NCBI RefSeq assembly: GCF_000472505.1 | Contig: NZ_AWZR01000006.1 | Span: forward strand, 60,652-124,651 | DNA length: 64,000 nt | From: Luteimonas sp. J29 | GTDB lineage: Bacteria; Pseudomonadota; Gammaproteobacteria; Xanthomonadales; Xanthomonadaceae | Reading direction: 5' to 3' | In this document: positions 18,310-27,686 of the stretch, piece by piece | Layout: the number at the start of each line of letters is the position of its first letter | Position numbering within the stretch: position 1 is the stretch's first letter | Notes under the pieces: model-generated | The model's database searches: none | What the model saw: the letters and a program-made list of their open reading frames with translations, nothing else | Told to the model about the DNA's origin: nothing | Position numbers and translations under genes: made by a program

Positions 18310-18495
18310 GTGAAAGACCTCTGGGCCGCCCTCTGCCTCGTCGCCGTCCTCGAAGGCCTGATGCTGTTCGTCGCCCCCGGCGGCTGGAAACGGGCCGCCG
18401 AGCAGATGCTGGCCCTGTCCGACGCCCAGGTCCGCCGGATCGGGGGCGTGGTGCTTGCCCTCGGGCTCGTAGCGCTGTATTTCGTGCGCCACTGA
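18310..18495 (+). CDS. DUF2065 small membrane protein
   Basis: The product is 61 residues and starts with GTG at 18310. Two hydrophobic segments are visible (LWAALCLVAVLEGLMLFVAP and IGGVVLALGLVALYFV) around a short polar loop, KRAAEQMLALSDAQVRR. Small proteins of this type lie between hflC and purA in many gammaproteobacteria. The molecular role is unknown. Confidence 0.85.
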   Translation: MKDLWAALCLVAVLEGLMLFVAPGGWKRAAEQMLALSDAQVRRIGGVVLALGLVALYFVRH

Positions 18496-18536
18496 CGCGG
18501 CACTGGCCCCGGGGCCGGGAAACCCGGATAATGCGC

Positions 18537-18583
18537 AAAAGCCGGAGGGGCCCGATCCACGCGAGACGGTCCCCCGGCTTTTT
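18537..18583 (+). terminator. Rho-independent terminator-like hairpin upstream of purA
   Basis: The left arm AAAAGCCGG (18537-18545) pairs with CCGGCTTTT and a short T run ending at 18583, around a loop of about 28 nt that can itself pair in part. It would end transcription of the hfl operon. A GATAAT hexamer at 18527-18532 lies immediately before it, so the hairpin could instead be the first structure in a short leader or small RNA ahead of purA. The promoter reading is uncertain because no -35 is clear. Confidence 0.65.
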
Positions 18584-18631
18584 CCATGCTTGCGCCCAGC
18601 GGTGCCGGACCGGCGTCGCCGGGCCTGGTGA

Positions 18632-19978
<1,347 letters not shown>

Positions 19979-19986
19979 CCGGAACG

Positions 19987-20010
19987 CGGGCGGGCGTCGC
20001 CGCCCGCCCG
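19987..20010 (+). terminator. Perfect GC-rich stem-loop after purA
   Basis: CGGGCGGGCG (19987-19996) and CGCCCGCCCG (20001-20010) form a perfect 10-bp stem around a TCGC loop, 8 bp after the purA stop. It is followed only by GCTTG rather than a long T run, so it is a stable stem-loop that may act as a weak intrinsic terminator or protect the mRNA 3' end. Confidence 0.5.
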
Positions 20011-20101
20011 GCTTGAACCGCGACTGAGCGCCGTCCGCCGGGCCACGCGGCCGCGTCCCCGGCTCACGCGGCCACAACGGGCCCGCTGGTCCACTTCCCC
20101 G

Positions 20102-21076
20102 GTGGCCAGCCCAGCACCCGCATCCAGACCGACCGAGACGCTCGAAGCGCGTTCGCGTGCCCGGCTGGGCCAGGGGCTGCCGCTTCCAGGACGCGGCGAC
20201 ACGCTCGGGCGCTGGCGGGCGCTGGCGGCGATCGGGGCCGAGGACCTGGCCCTGGCCAAGGTCCTGGAGGCGCACCACGACGCGCTGGCGATCCTGGCCG
20301 AACTCGATGCCGGGCCGCCGCCGCCCGGCACCCTGCTGGCGGTCTGGGCCGCGGAAGGCCCCGAGTCCACGGTCACGCTGCGCGAAGGCCCGGGCGGGCC
20401 GCGCCTGACCGGGCGCAAGCCCTGGTGCTCGGGCGCGCGCTTCGTCGATGCCGCCCTGCTCGCCGTCCGGGAGGGCGAGCAGCGCCAGCTGGTGCTGGTC
20501 GACCTGCGCCAGCCCGGGGTGCGCGTGCCGCCCTCGGGCTGGGACGCGGTGGGCATGTCCGCCATCGAAAGCGGACCGGTCGATTTTGAATCGGTGCCGT
20601 GCCGGCGCATCGGCGCGCCCGGTGCATACCTCGCGCGACCCGGCTTCTGGCATGGCGGCGCCGGCGTGGCCGCGTGCTGGCTGGGCGCGGCGATCGCGAT
20701 CGCGCAGCGCATGGCCGATCCCGCGCGGGTCGAGCGCGATCCGCACCTGGCGGCCGCGCTCGGGCGCGTGGACATGGCGCTCGGTGCCGCAGCCGCGCTG
20801 CTGCGCGAACTGGCCGCGCGCATCGACGCCGACCCCGGCGAGCCGCACCTGCGCGAAGTGGTGCGCCTGCGTTCGGTGGTCGAGCGCGCCGGCCACGACG
20901 TGCTCGATGCCGCCGCCCGCACCATGGGGCCCGGGCCACTGTGCCTGGACCGCGAGCATGCGCAGCGCTGCGCCGATCTTTCGGTCTTCGTGCGCCAGAG
21001 CCACGCCGACCGCGACTGGGCCGCGCTCGGCCGCGAAGCGGCCATGCGGGAGGCGCCTTCGCGATGGGCGTTGTAG
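20102..21076 (+). CDS. Acyl-CoA dehydrogenase-like protein
   Basis: The product is 324 residues from a GTG start, somewhat short for an acyl-CoA dehydrogenase (about 380). The middle beta-domain is recognisable by TGRKPWCSGARFVDAALLAV and DLRQPGVRVPPSGWDAVGM. The C-terminal helical bundle is recognisable by AAAALLRELAARID and a late DREHAQRCADLSVFVRQSHADRD. The N-terminal helical domain is reduced. It heads a tightly overlapping run with PIG-L, methyltransferase and glycosyltransferase genes, which suggests action on a lipid- or acyl-linked saccharide rather than beta-oxidation (inference). The substrate is unknown. Confidence 0.8.
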   Translation: MASPAPASRPTETLEARSRARLGQGLPLPGRGDTLGRWRALAAIGAEDLALAKVLEAHHDALAILAELDAGPPPPGTLLAVWAAEGPESTVTLREGPGGPRLTGRKPWCSGARFVDAALLAVREGEQRQLVLVDLRQPGVRVPPSGWDAVGMSAIESGPVDFESVPCRRIGAPGAYLARPGFWHGGAGVAACWLGAAIAIAQRMADPARVERDPHLAAALGRVDMALGAAAALLRELAARIDADPGEPHLREVVRLRSVVERAGHDVLDAAARTMGPGPLCLDREHAQRCADLSVFVRQSHADRDWAALGREAAMREAPSRWAL

Positions 21077-21819
21077 CGCTGCCGCGCATCGTCGGGCTGG
21101 GCCGGCGCGAGGCCGACTGGCGCCGCTCGCGCTGGCTGGCCGCGCTCGACGAGCGCACGCCGGCGGAACTGCTGCTGGGCTGGCAGCGGGTGGTGCTGGT
21201 GTCGCCGCACCCCGACGACGAAACGCTTGCCTGCGGCGGACTGCTGCGCGCGGCCGGCGCGATGGGGCTGGACGTCCATCTCGTCTCGGTGACCGACGGC
21301 GAGGCCTGCTACCCCGGTAACGCGCGCTGGACACCCGAGCGCCTGCGTGCGGTCCGCAGCAGCGAGGTGGCGCACGCGCTCGCCGCCCTCGGCGTGCGCG
21401 CGCAGGTGCACCGCCTCGGACTGCCCGACGGCGACGTCGACGGCCACCGCGAAGCGCTTGAAGCGACGCTGCGATCGATGTTGCGCCCCGGCGACCTGGT
21501 GCTCGCGCCCTGGGAGCAGGACGGGCATCCCGACCACGACGCCGTCGGCCACGCCGCGATCGCCGCGGTCGCCGGCAGCGACGCGCGCCTGCTGCGCTAC
21601 CCGGTCTGGGCCTGGCACTGGCTGCAGGCCGACGCGCGCCAGGCGCCGTTCGAAGCGGTGCGCATGCCGCTGCCCCACGCCACGATCGCGCGCAAGCAGC
21701 GCGCGATCGCCTGCTTCGCCTCGCAGCTCGGCCTCGGCGTCCCCGGGGTCGCCAGCCCCGTGCTGCCGCCGCATGTCGTCGAGCGCTTCGAGCGCCCGTT
21801 CGAGGTCTATCTCACGTGA
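21064..21819 (+). CDS. PIG-L family deacetylase
   Basis: The product is 251 residues. The zinc-site motif is present as VSPHPDDETLACGG, and the second conserved region as QDGHPDHDAVGHAAI. The family removes acetyl from N-acetylglucosamine-type sugars (GlcNAc-PI deacetylase, MshB, BshB, LpxC-like chemistry). The ATG at 21064 lies 13 bp inside the preceding acyl-CoA dehydrogenase-like gene, and its stop overlaps the methyltransferase start by 4 nt. The four genes are therefore one transcription and translation unit. Confidence 0.9.
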   Translation: MGVVALPRIVGLGRREADWRRSRWLAALDERTPAELLLGWQRVVLVSPHPDDETLACGGLLRAAGAMGLDVHLVSVTDGEACYPGNARWTPERLRAVRSSEVAHALAALGVRAQVHRLGLPDGDVDGHREALEATLRSMLRPGDLVLAPWEQDGHPDHDAVGHAAIAAVAGSDARLLRYPVWAWHWLQADARQAPFEAVRMPLPHATIARKQRAIACFASQLGLGVPGVASPVLPPHVVERFERPFEVYLT

Positions 21820-22412
21820 GCCTGGCGCGCTACTTCGAGCAGCTGTGGCAGGGCGGGGACGATCCGTTCGGCTACCGCAGCCGCTGGTACGAAGCCCGCA
21901 AGCGCGACCTGCTGCTGGCCACGCTGCCGCGACCGCTGTTCGAACGCGGCTGGGAAATCGGCTGCGCCAACGGCGAACTGACCCGCGAGCTGGCCGGGCG
22001 CTGCCGGGCCCTGCTCGGCACCGACCTCAACCCCCGCGCGGTGGCCGTGGCGCGCGAGCGCTGCACCGGCCTGCGCCATGTCGAACTGCGCTGCATGGAA
22101 CATCCGCGCGAATGGCCCGACGGCCGGTTCGACCTGGTCGTGGTCGGAGAGATGGGCTACTACCTCGACGACACGGCGCTCAAGGCTTTCGCCAACCGGA
22201 TCGAGACATCGCTCGAACGCAACGGCGTGCTGCTCGCCTGCCACTGGCGCCACGGCTTCGACGCGCGTCGGAGCGACACCGTGGGCGTGCACGCGCGCCT
22301 GGCCGCGATCCCCGGCCTGCACCGTATCGCCCACTACCGCGACGGCGACTTCCTGCTCGACTGCTGGAGCGGCGACGCCACCTCGGTGGGCCAGCGCGAG
22401 GGCCTGCGGTGA
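21816..22412 (+). CDS. SAM-dependent methyltransferase (NodS-like)
   Basis: The product is 198 residues from a GTG that overlaps the PIG-L stop (GTGA). The start YFEQLWQGGDDPFGYRSRWYE resembles NodS-type N-methyltransferases. The SAM-binding motif I is WEIGCANGELT, followed by an acidic end of beta-2 (LGTDLN) and a DLVVVGEMGYYL motif IV/post region. NodS methylates the freed amino group of a chito-oligosaccharide after deacetylation; a similar deacetylate-then-methylate sequence with the PIG-L neighbour is an attractive inference. Confidence 0.85.
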   Translation: MSLARYFEQLWQGGDDPFGYRSRWYEARKRDLLLATLPRPLFERGWEIGCANGELTRELAGRCRALLGTDLNPRAVAVARERCTGLRHVELRCMEHPREWPDGRFDLVVVGEMGYYLDDTALKAFANRIETSLERNGVLLACHWRHGFDARRSDTVGVHARLAAIPGLHRIAHYRDGDFLLDCWSGDATSVGQREGLR

Positions 22413-23065
22413 TCGGCGTGCTGGTGCCTGCGCACGACGAGCAGGCGCTGATCGCCGGCTGCCTGCGTTCGATCCTGGTCGCCGCTCGCGCGCCAGGGTT
22501 GCGCGGCGAGCCGGTGCAGGTGGTGGTCGCGCTCGACGCGTGCAGCGACGGCACCGCCGACATCTGCGCCGCGATGGGCGTGCGCACCGTGTCGCTGGAC
22601 GCGCGCTGCGTCGGCCGGGCGCGCGCCGCCGCGGCGGCGCTGCTGCTGGAGCAAGGCGCGCGCTGGCTTGCCTCCACCGATGCCGACAGCCAGGTGCCGC
22701 CCGACTGGCTCGCCGCGCAGCTCGCCTGCGGCGCCGACGCGTTCTTCGGCACCGTGCGCGTCACCGACTGGCTCGACTTCGCCCTGCGCGTGCGCGACGC
22801 CTTCCACGCCGGCGAACACCACGTCGACGGCCACCCGCACGTGCACGGCGCCAACCTCGGCGTGGCCGCGCACGCCTATCGCGCGGTCGGCGGCTTCCCG
22901 CCGCTGCCGGCCCACGAGGATCGCGCCCTGCGCGACGCCCTCGACCGCGCCGGCTTCGCCGTCGCCCGCCACGCCCAGCCGGCCGTCACCACCAGCGCCC
23001 GACGCGACGCCCGCGCCCGCCACGGCTTCGGCGACTACCTGCTGTCGCTCGAAGCGGCGGCCTGA
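22409..23065 (+). CDS. Family 2 glycosyltransferase
   Basis: The product is 218 residues from a GTG start overlapping the methyltransferase stop by 4 nt. The GT-A fold is indicated by VLVPAHDEQALIAGCLRSI, a VVVALDACSDGTAD strand-loop, the metal-binding DADSQVPPDWL, and a late HEDRALRDALDRAGF acceptor motif. It lacks membrane helices and is short, like other small soluble GT2 enzymes in such clusters. With the preceding three genes it probably builds or tailors a small glycolipid-like product (inference). Confidence 0.88.
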   Translation: MIGVLVPAHDEQALIAGCLRSILVAARAPGLRGEPVQVVVALDACSDGTADICAAMGVRTVSLDARCVGRARAAAAALLLEQGARWLASTDADSQVPPDWLAAQLACGADAFFGTVRVTDWLDFALRVRDAFHAGEHHVDGHPHVHGANLGVAAHAYRAVGGFPPLPAHEDRALRDALDRAGFAVARHAQPAVTTSARRDARARHGFGDYLLSLEAAA

Positions 23066-23577
23066 TCCCCGGGCATTCGCCCCCTCCCCGCAGCGTCCTC
23101 CACTTCCTCCCCGGCTGGCGGGGGAGGGGCGGGGCGTTTGGCCCGTCGGGGAGAAGGGCGCTGCCGGCCTTTCGCACCCGCGACTGGCCCGCGCCCTGTC
23201 CGGCGTGCACGCGGGCCCGGCCGAACGCTGGCCGCTGGGGCGACCGGCGCAAGAGGCCGGCATGTCGCGCAGCACCTTCGCCTTCCACGCAGTAGTCGCA
23301 CCACCTCCGCCGACCAGGTCCTGCACAGGCGCCTGGGCCGCGCCGCCGCGCGCCTGCGCAGGGGCAGGGCGGCCACGGCCGTGGCGCCGGTGTCGGGGTT
23401 GGCGGACATGGCCGCGCTGTCGAAGGCGTTCCCGAGGCGGTCCGGGGTGTCGCCGAGGGGATGGATGCGGGAGGGAAGCTGGCGCCGACGTCCCAAGGAC
23501 CGCGAGACCAGGGCCGGCCGTCCCAGCTTTTGCGACGCGGCCGGGGCAACATTCCGGCATCCACAGGGGAAAACCGC
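23066..23577. other. 512-bp non-coding stretch with one GC-rich palindromic repeat
   Basis: I find no convincing gene here. About 23085-23125 is a copy of the CCCTCCCC...GGGGAGGGG repeat family that recurs at 54.1-54.5, 62.0-62.2 and 63.8-64.0 kb. The rest has no frame with recognisable similarity and no start with a ribosome-binding site. It may be decayed coding sequence next to the island edge, but nothing identifies the source. Confidence 0.5.
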
Positions 23578-24159
23578 ATGAGCCACGACATCCAGCCACT
23601 CGCGCGCGTAGTGGACGCGATCGCCTTCGCCGCCCACGCCCACCGCGCCCAGCGCCGCAAGGACGCCGACGCCACGCCCTACATCAACCACCCGGTCGCC
23701 CTGGTGCGCATCCTCGCCGTCGAGGCCGGCATCGACGACCCCGACGTCCTGTGCGCCGCCGCCCTGCACGACTACCTCGAGGACTGCTGCGGCCGCGACG
23801 GCCAGCCCAGCCCCGAGGAGGGCCGCCGCCAGCTGCGCGACCGCTTCGGCGAGGCCGTGCTTGCCTACGTCGAGGCCGTCACCGACGACAAGACCCTGCC
23901 CAAGGCCGAGCGCAAGCGCCTGCAGGTGGAACACGCCCGCCACGCACCCCACGGCGCCCGCCTGGTCAAGCTTGCCGACAAGATCGCGAACCTGCGGGAC
24001 CTCATCGAGTTCCCGCCGGCCGATTGGCCGGCGTACCGGCGGCGGGAGTACTTCGAGTGGGCGGCTGAGGTGGTTACCCAGTTGAAGGGAACGCATCAGG
24101 CATTGGAAAACCTGTTCGAGCACCTGGTGGCATTGCGGCCGAGAGGTGCTGGGCTCTGA
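23578..24159 (+). CDS. HD-domain hydrolase, SpoT/MESH1-like small alarmone hydrolase
   Basis: The product is 193 residues. The pattern matches the hydrolase domain of RelA/SpoT proteins and MESH1: AFAAHAHRAQRRKDADATPYINHPVALVRIL, the HD pair in CAAALHDYLEDC, TDDKTLPKAERKRLQ, and KLADKIANLRDL with the conserved Asp. It lacks synthetase and TGS domains. Removal of the 3' phosphate from (p)ppGpp or a related nucleotide is expected from the family. The ATG at 23578 has AGGGGA upstream. It is the last high-GC gene before the defence island. Confidence 0.85.
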   Translation: MSHDIQPLARVVDAIAFAAHAHRAQRRKDADATPYINHPVALVRILAVEAGIDDPDVLCAAALHDYLEDCCGRDGQPSPEEGRRQLRDRFGEAVLAYVEAVTDDKTLPKAERKRLQVEHARHAPHGARLVKLADKIANLRDLIEFPPADWPAYRRREYFEWAAEVVTQLKGTHQALENLFEHLVALRPRGAGL

Positions 24160-24246
24160 TCGGAGCGGAACCTGCTGATTCCAGTCCGGTGCCCGTCCGA
24201 CTGCGGTGACAGATGACAAGGCCTAACGGCAGAACGTGACGGGCAG

Positions 24247-24263
24247 CGTCAGACTGGCTGACG
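24247..24263. promoter_or_regulatory. Inverted repeat upstream of the zorA sigma-54-like promoter
   Basis: CGTCAG (24247-24252), 5 nt, CTGACG (24258-24263) form a perfect 6-bp inverted repeat about 30 bp before the -24 element. Enhancer-binding proteins that activate sigma-54 promoters bind such dyads, although usually 80-150 bp upstream, so this could equally be a repressor site. The role is a guess based on position. Confidence 0.35.
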
Positions 24264-24291
24264 GATCCCTGACAGGCCCTGCCCGACGTCG

Positions 24292-24307
24292 TGGCACAGG
24301 TTTTGCT
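24292..24307 (+). promoter_or_regulatory. Sigma-54 type -24/-12 promoter upstream of zorA
   Basis: TGGCAC (24292-24297), AGGTT, TTGCT (24303-24307) matches the sigma-54 consensus TGGCAC-N5-TTGCW at every fixed position, with GG and GC at the required 12-nt offset. Transcription would start near 24317-24319, about 13 nt before the GGAGGTG ribosome-binding site (24331) and 25 nt before the zorA ATG. RpoN promoters need an ATP-dependent activator, so the Zorya genes would be inducible rather than constitutive (inference). Confidence 0.65.
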
Positions 24308-24342
24308 TGGTCCTCTCCGCCAACTATCGGGGAGGTGTTCCT

Positions 24343-25836
24343 ATGGGTGCTCTCATGGAAGAGCTGATCCGCAGTCTGTCTGCCCAGACTGCGACCGACG
24401 TCTTCATTCTGCTCGTGATCGGCGTTTTCGCAGTCGCGGTGTTCCAGGCGTCCAAGCGGAGGCATTCCAGGTTCCTGGTCCATGCCCCGAGCGTCATGAC
24501 GTCCCTGGGCATCCTCGGAACGTTCCTCGGCATCGTCATCGGCCTGCTCGAATTCGATGTCAACGACATCGACGGAAGTATCGGCCCCTTGCTCGAGGGC
24601 ATGAAGACGGCATTCCTGACCAGTCTGGTTGGAATGACGTTTGCAATCCTGTTCAAGGCGGTGGACGCCTGGAAGTTCGCACCGGAGCGAGAGGCTGCCA
24701 GTGCTCCGGACGAGGTTACCCCAGCCCATATTCTTGCCGCGCTGGACAGGCAGGGCGAGAGCCTGTCGGCCATCGCACAGTCGCTCTCCGCCTCGGAGGA
24801 AGGCTCGGTGGTCGGTCAGCTCAAGATGGTTCGCGCTGACCTCGGTGACCACGCCAATCGGGCGAGATCGGAGCGTCAGCAGTTCCAGGAGAAGTTGTTC
24901 CGGCAGATGGAGGACTTCGCCAAGATGCTGTCGGAATCCGCCACCAAGGTCGTGATCGAGGCCCTCCAGCAGGTCATTTCCGACTTCAACCGGAATCTGA
25001 CCGAGCAGTTCGGAGAGAACTTCAAGGCGCTGGATGAGTCGGTCAAGAAGCTCGTCGTGTGGCAGCAACAATACGCCGTTCAGGTTGAGCAGATGGGGCA
25101 GCAGTTCGCGCTGGGGGTCGAGGCTCTCCAGACGACAGGCGGTGCGATCGGACAGATCAAGGAAGACTGCGCACGCATTCCTGCCTCGATGGACGAGCTG
25201 CGAGAGGTCATCGAAGTCAATCAGCATCAGATCCGCGAACTTCAGCGCCACCTCGAGGCATTTGTCGCCATGCGGAATGAGGCCGTGTCCGCCGTGCCGG
25301 AGATTCGTGCGCAGATCGCGAACATGGTCGAGTCGCTGGACGAGGCTGCTTCGGATATGTCGACCGCGCTGACAGATCGTTCGGAGCAGTTCGCGACGCA
25401 TGTCGAGCGCAGCACGGTCGCCATGAACGAAATGGCCAATGCAGTCTCGAACGAGGCCGAGCGGATCGGAAAGGAACTGGCGGAGTCCGTTAGCGAGATG
25501 TCGGCAACGGCCAGGGAGATGGTGCGCTCCCTGGAGAAGGCCTCGCAGGATGTGCATGAGCAAATTACCGCCTGCACTGAAGAAATGGCCGAGCTCATCC
25601 GGAGAGAGACGACTCGCGTCCTGACGGGCGTCGAGCAGCAGGTTGTCGCTGCGGTCGACAGGACCGGTGAGGCGGTCAACACGCAGCTGGAGGCTCTGGA
25701 TCGGGCCGTGGCGCAGGAGCTGGAACGGGTGTTCAATCGTTTCGGACGGTCGCTTGCACAGATCTCGGATGGGTTCACCAATGACTATGCGTCGCTTGTG
25801 CAGCGTCTTTCCGAGCTGGCCAGGGTGGCGTCGTGA
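24343..25836 (+). CDS. zorA: Zorya anti-phage protein ZorA (MotA/ExbB-like)
   Basis: The product is 497 residues. Three membrane segments lie at about 18-35, 51-69 and 87-107 (the last two carry SLGILGTFLGIVIGLL and TSLVGMTFAILFKA), the MotA/TolQ/ExbB pattern. The remaining roughly 380 residues are a long charged alpha-helical coiled coil, the hallmark of the ZorA tail. In Zorya systems ZorA and ZorB form a proton-driven inner-membrane motor that senses phage infection and recruits an effector. The ATG has GGAGGTG 5 nt upstream. The stop overlaps the zorB start (TGATG). GC is lower than in the flanking core genes, in keeping with horizontal transfer. Confidence 0.88.
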   Translation: MGALMEELIRSLSAQTATDVFILLVIGVFAVAVFQASKRRHSRFLVHAPSVMTSLGILGTFLGIVIGLLEFDVNDIDGSIGPLLEGMKTAFLTSLVGMTFAILFKAVDAWKFAPEREAASAPDEVTPAHILAALDRQGESLSAIAQSLSASEEGSVVGQLKMVRADLGDHANRARSERQQFQEKLFRQMEDFAKMLSESATKVVIEALQQVISDFNRNLTEQFGENFKALDESVKKLVVWQQQYAVQVEQMGQQFALGVEALQTTGGAIGQIKEDCARIPASMDELREVIEVNQHQIRELQRHLEAFVAMRNEAVSAVPEIRAQIANMVESLDEAASDMSTALTDRSEQFATHVERSTVAMNEMANAVSNEAERIGKELAESVSEMSATAREMVRSLEKASQDVHEQITACTEEMAELIRRETTRVLTGVEQQVVAAVDRTGEAVNTQLEALDRAVAQELERVFNRFGRSLAQISDGFTNDYASLVQRLSELARVAS

Positions 25837-26564
25837 TGCGTGCCGACATGTCCCAGATCATCGGCGACAATCCCGTCGGAGAGACGGACTCCGACCACTG
25901 GCTCAGTGTGTCGGACCTGATGTCAGGCCTGATGATCGTATTCCTGTTCATCGCCATCTCGATGATGCACTTCGTGCGAATCGAGCGTGACAGTATCAAG
26001 GAGATCGCGATGGCGTATCGCGATACCCAAGTGAGTCTTCACCGGGATCTGCTGGCGGAGTTCGGAGAGGACCTGGACCGATGGCAGGCCGAGATCGACG
26101 AGCAGACGCTGGAGGTCAGGTTCCTGAATCCGGAGATGCTTTTCGACAGCGGAAGAGCCACCATCCGGCGTCCGTTCCGGGACGTGCTCTCCAATTTCGT
26201 ACCTCGATACATGGCCGTGATTCTCCGGTACAGGGATCGGATCGAGGAGGTTCGCATCGAGGGTCACACGAGCAGTGACTGGGCGCGGGGTGTCTCCGTG
26301 GACAATGCCTACTTCAACAACATGGGCCTATCGCAGGCGCGCGCCAATGAAGTGCTTCGGTACGCCTATGAAGTAACACCTTCGGATGAGGATCGCAGTT
26401 GGATGCGGGCGGCAGTTGCGGCCGTGGGGTTCTCCTCGGCCCGTCCGGTAATAGCGCCCGACGGGAGCGAGGATGTCTATCGCTCGCGAAGAGTGGCGTT
26501 CCGCGTGGTCACCGACTCCGAAACGCAGATCAAGCGCATTATCAACGACCGGCCTGGCAGGTGA
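25836..26564 (+). CDS. zorB: Zorya anti-phage protein ZorB (MotB/OmpA-like)
   Basis: The product is 242 residues. A single N-terminal membrane segment (about 28-46, SGLMIVFLFIAISMMHF) is preceded by Asp27 in SVSDLMS, the expected ion-carrying residue. The C-terminus is an OmpA/MotB peptidoglycan-binding domain (EVRIEGHTSSD, NMGLSQARANEVLRY, RRVAFRV). It pairs with ZorA as the stator plug and wall anchor. The ATG at 25836 shares its A with the zorA stop; a GTG at 25833 is also possible. zorE follows after 3 nt. Confidence 0.88.
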   Translation: MRADMSQIIGDNPVGETDSDHWLSVSDLMSGLMIVFLFIAISMMHFVRIERDSIKEIAMAYRDTQVSLHRDLLAEFGEDLDRWQAEIDEQTLEVRFLNPEMLFDSGRATIRRPFRDVLSNFVPRYMAVILRYRDRIEEVRIEGHTSSDWARGVSVDNAYFNNMGLSQARANEVLRYAYEVTPSDEDRSWMRAAVAAVGFSSARPVIAPDGSEDVYRSRRVAFRVVTDSETQIKRIINDRPGR

Positions 26565-26567
26565 GCC

Positions 26568-27680
26568 ATGCGTTTGGACGTCGACTTCAGTGCGATCGAA
26601 GCGATCGCCGCTCGGTTCAGGTCCGAGCGAAAGTTCGAGATCAAGTCCGATGACGAGATGCCTCTGGAGCGTATCGACATCGAACTTGTGAAGGGTATCG
26701 AGATCCAGCTGTCCGATCTCGAGAGTGTCGACGGTTTGCTCGCCTACAAGGGCCGCCATGTCATTCTGTACATCCGCGACCACGCGGGCGGCTTCGACGA
26801 CGCCATCCGGGATCCCGAGAATGGGAAGAGGTTCCACGTTGCGGACTGCGAGACCTTGGAATACATGCGGTCCCAGGGGAGATTCGAAAGGTACGTCGTC
26901 ACCCAATCGACGACTGGTGACTTTGAGATCTCTGGAACCAGCTATGCGACGGGGCGGATCGCAAGTGGCGTCGCTCGTCTGAAGGTCTGCAAGAATTGCC
27001 TGCGAAAGCTCAATTATGATTCGTACGCACTTGCTCGGAGTTCTGAACGGAACAAGAAGCGTGATGCCTTCGATCTGCTGAAGTTCTTTGAAACCTATAG
27101 CACAAGATTCCGCCAGCTTCCGCGCGGCCTGGCCGACAGGCAGGAAGCGTCGGGGTACAGCCCATCGTGGCCGGAAACTTCAAGAAGGCTGCGCGAGGCG
27201 GCGTCCTTCACGTGCGAGGGCTGCACGGTTAGTCTTAGAGACCATCCGGAGCTGCTGCATGTCCACCACGTGAACGGCATCAAGAACGATGACAGGCGCT
27301 CGAATCTCCGCGTGCTTTGCAAGGATTGTCATCGGAAGGAGCCCATGCACGGACACATCTTCATCTCCAGAAAGGAGATGAGCATCATCACGCGGCTCCG
27401 GACCGAGCAAGGCGTCAGGCCGCGAGACTGGGAAGAGGCCCTCAGGCTGGCCGATCTCGCCATGCGCCCGACTATGGAGGTGGCACGGCATCAACAGTGG
27501 GGAGTACCCGAGTTTGATGTGGAGGTGCCGAGCACCAGGGGCCGAAGCCGGCTCGACGTGGTGTGGAAGGAGGACAGGCGTGCGATCGTGTATGAGAAGC
27601 CGTCCGAGCAGATCCCGGGATGGAGGATCGACACGGCCGGCGCCTTGCTCGACGAGCTGTCGTCGTCCCTGCGAGGTTGA
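26568..27680 (+). CDS. zorE: Zorya type II effector ZorE, HNH endonuclease
   Basis: The product is 370 residues. The C-terminal half has an HNH nuclease with a structural zinc site: CEGC (216-219), HVHHVNGIKN with the catalytic His pair at 233-234, and CKDCH (251-255). A further CKNC at 141-144 may form another zinc site. The N-terminal part (residues 1-130) is not recognised and may contact ZorAB or DNA. An HNH gene directly after zorAB defines Zorya type II; the effector is thought to cut or nick invading DNA. The ATG lies 3 nt after zorB with AGGTGAG upstream. The stop is 6 bp from the convergent hsdR stop. Confidence 0.82.
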   Translation: MRLDVDFSAIEAIAARFRSERKFEIKSDDEMPLERIDIELVKGIEIQLSDLESVDGLLAYKGRHVILYIRDHAGGFDDAIRDPENGKRFHVADCETLEYMRSQGRFERYVVTQSTTGDFEISGTSYATGRIASGVARLKVCKNCLRKLNYDSYALARSSERNKKRDAFDLLKFFETYSTRFRQLPRGLADRQEASGYSPSWPETSRRLREAASFTCEGCTVSLRDHPELLHVHHVNGIKNDDRRSNLRVLCKDCHRKEPMHGHIFISRKEMSIITRLRTEQGVRPRDWEEALRLADLAMRPTMEVARHQQWGVPEFDVEVPSTRGRSRLDVVWKEDRRAIVYEKPSEQIPGWRIDTAGALLDELSSSLRG

Positions 27681-27686
27681 AGCTGG

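Noticed and set aside
23300..23480. Possible degraded gene on the minus strand with TPDRLGNAFDSA-like text
   Set aside because: No recognisable domain, no start with a ribosome-binding site and neighbouring frames are equally open; not enough to call a pseudogene.
24160..24290. Search for an attachment site or tRNA at the left island edge
   Set aside because: No tRNA-like structure, integrase or direct repeat shared with the right edge could be found by eye.
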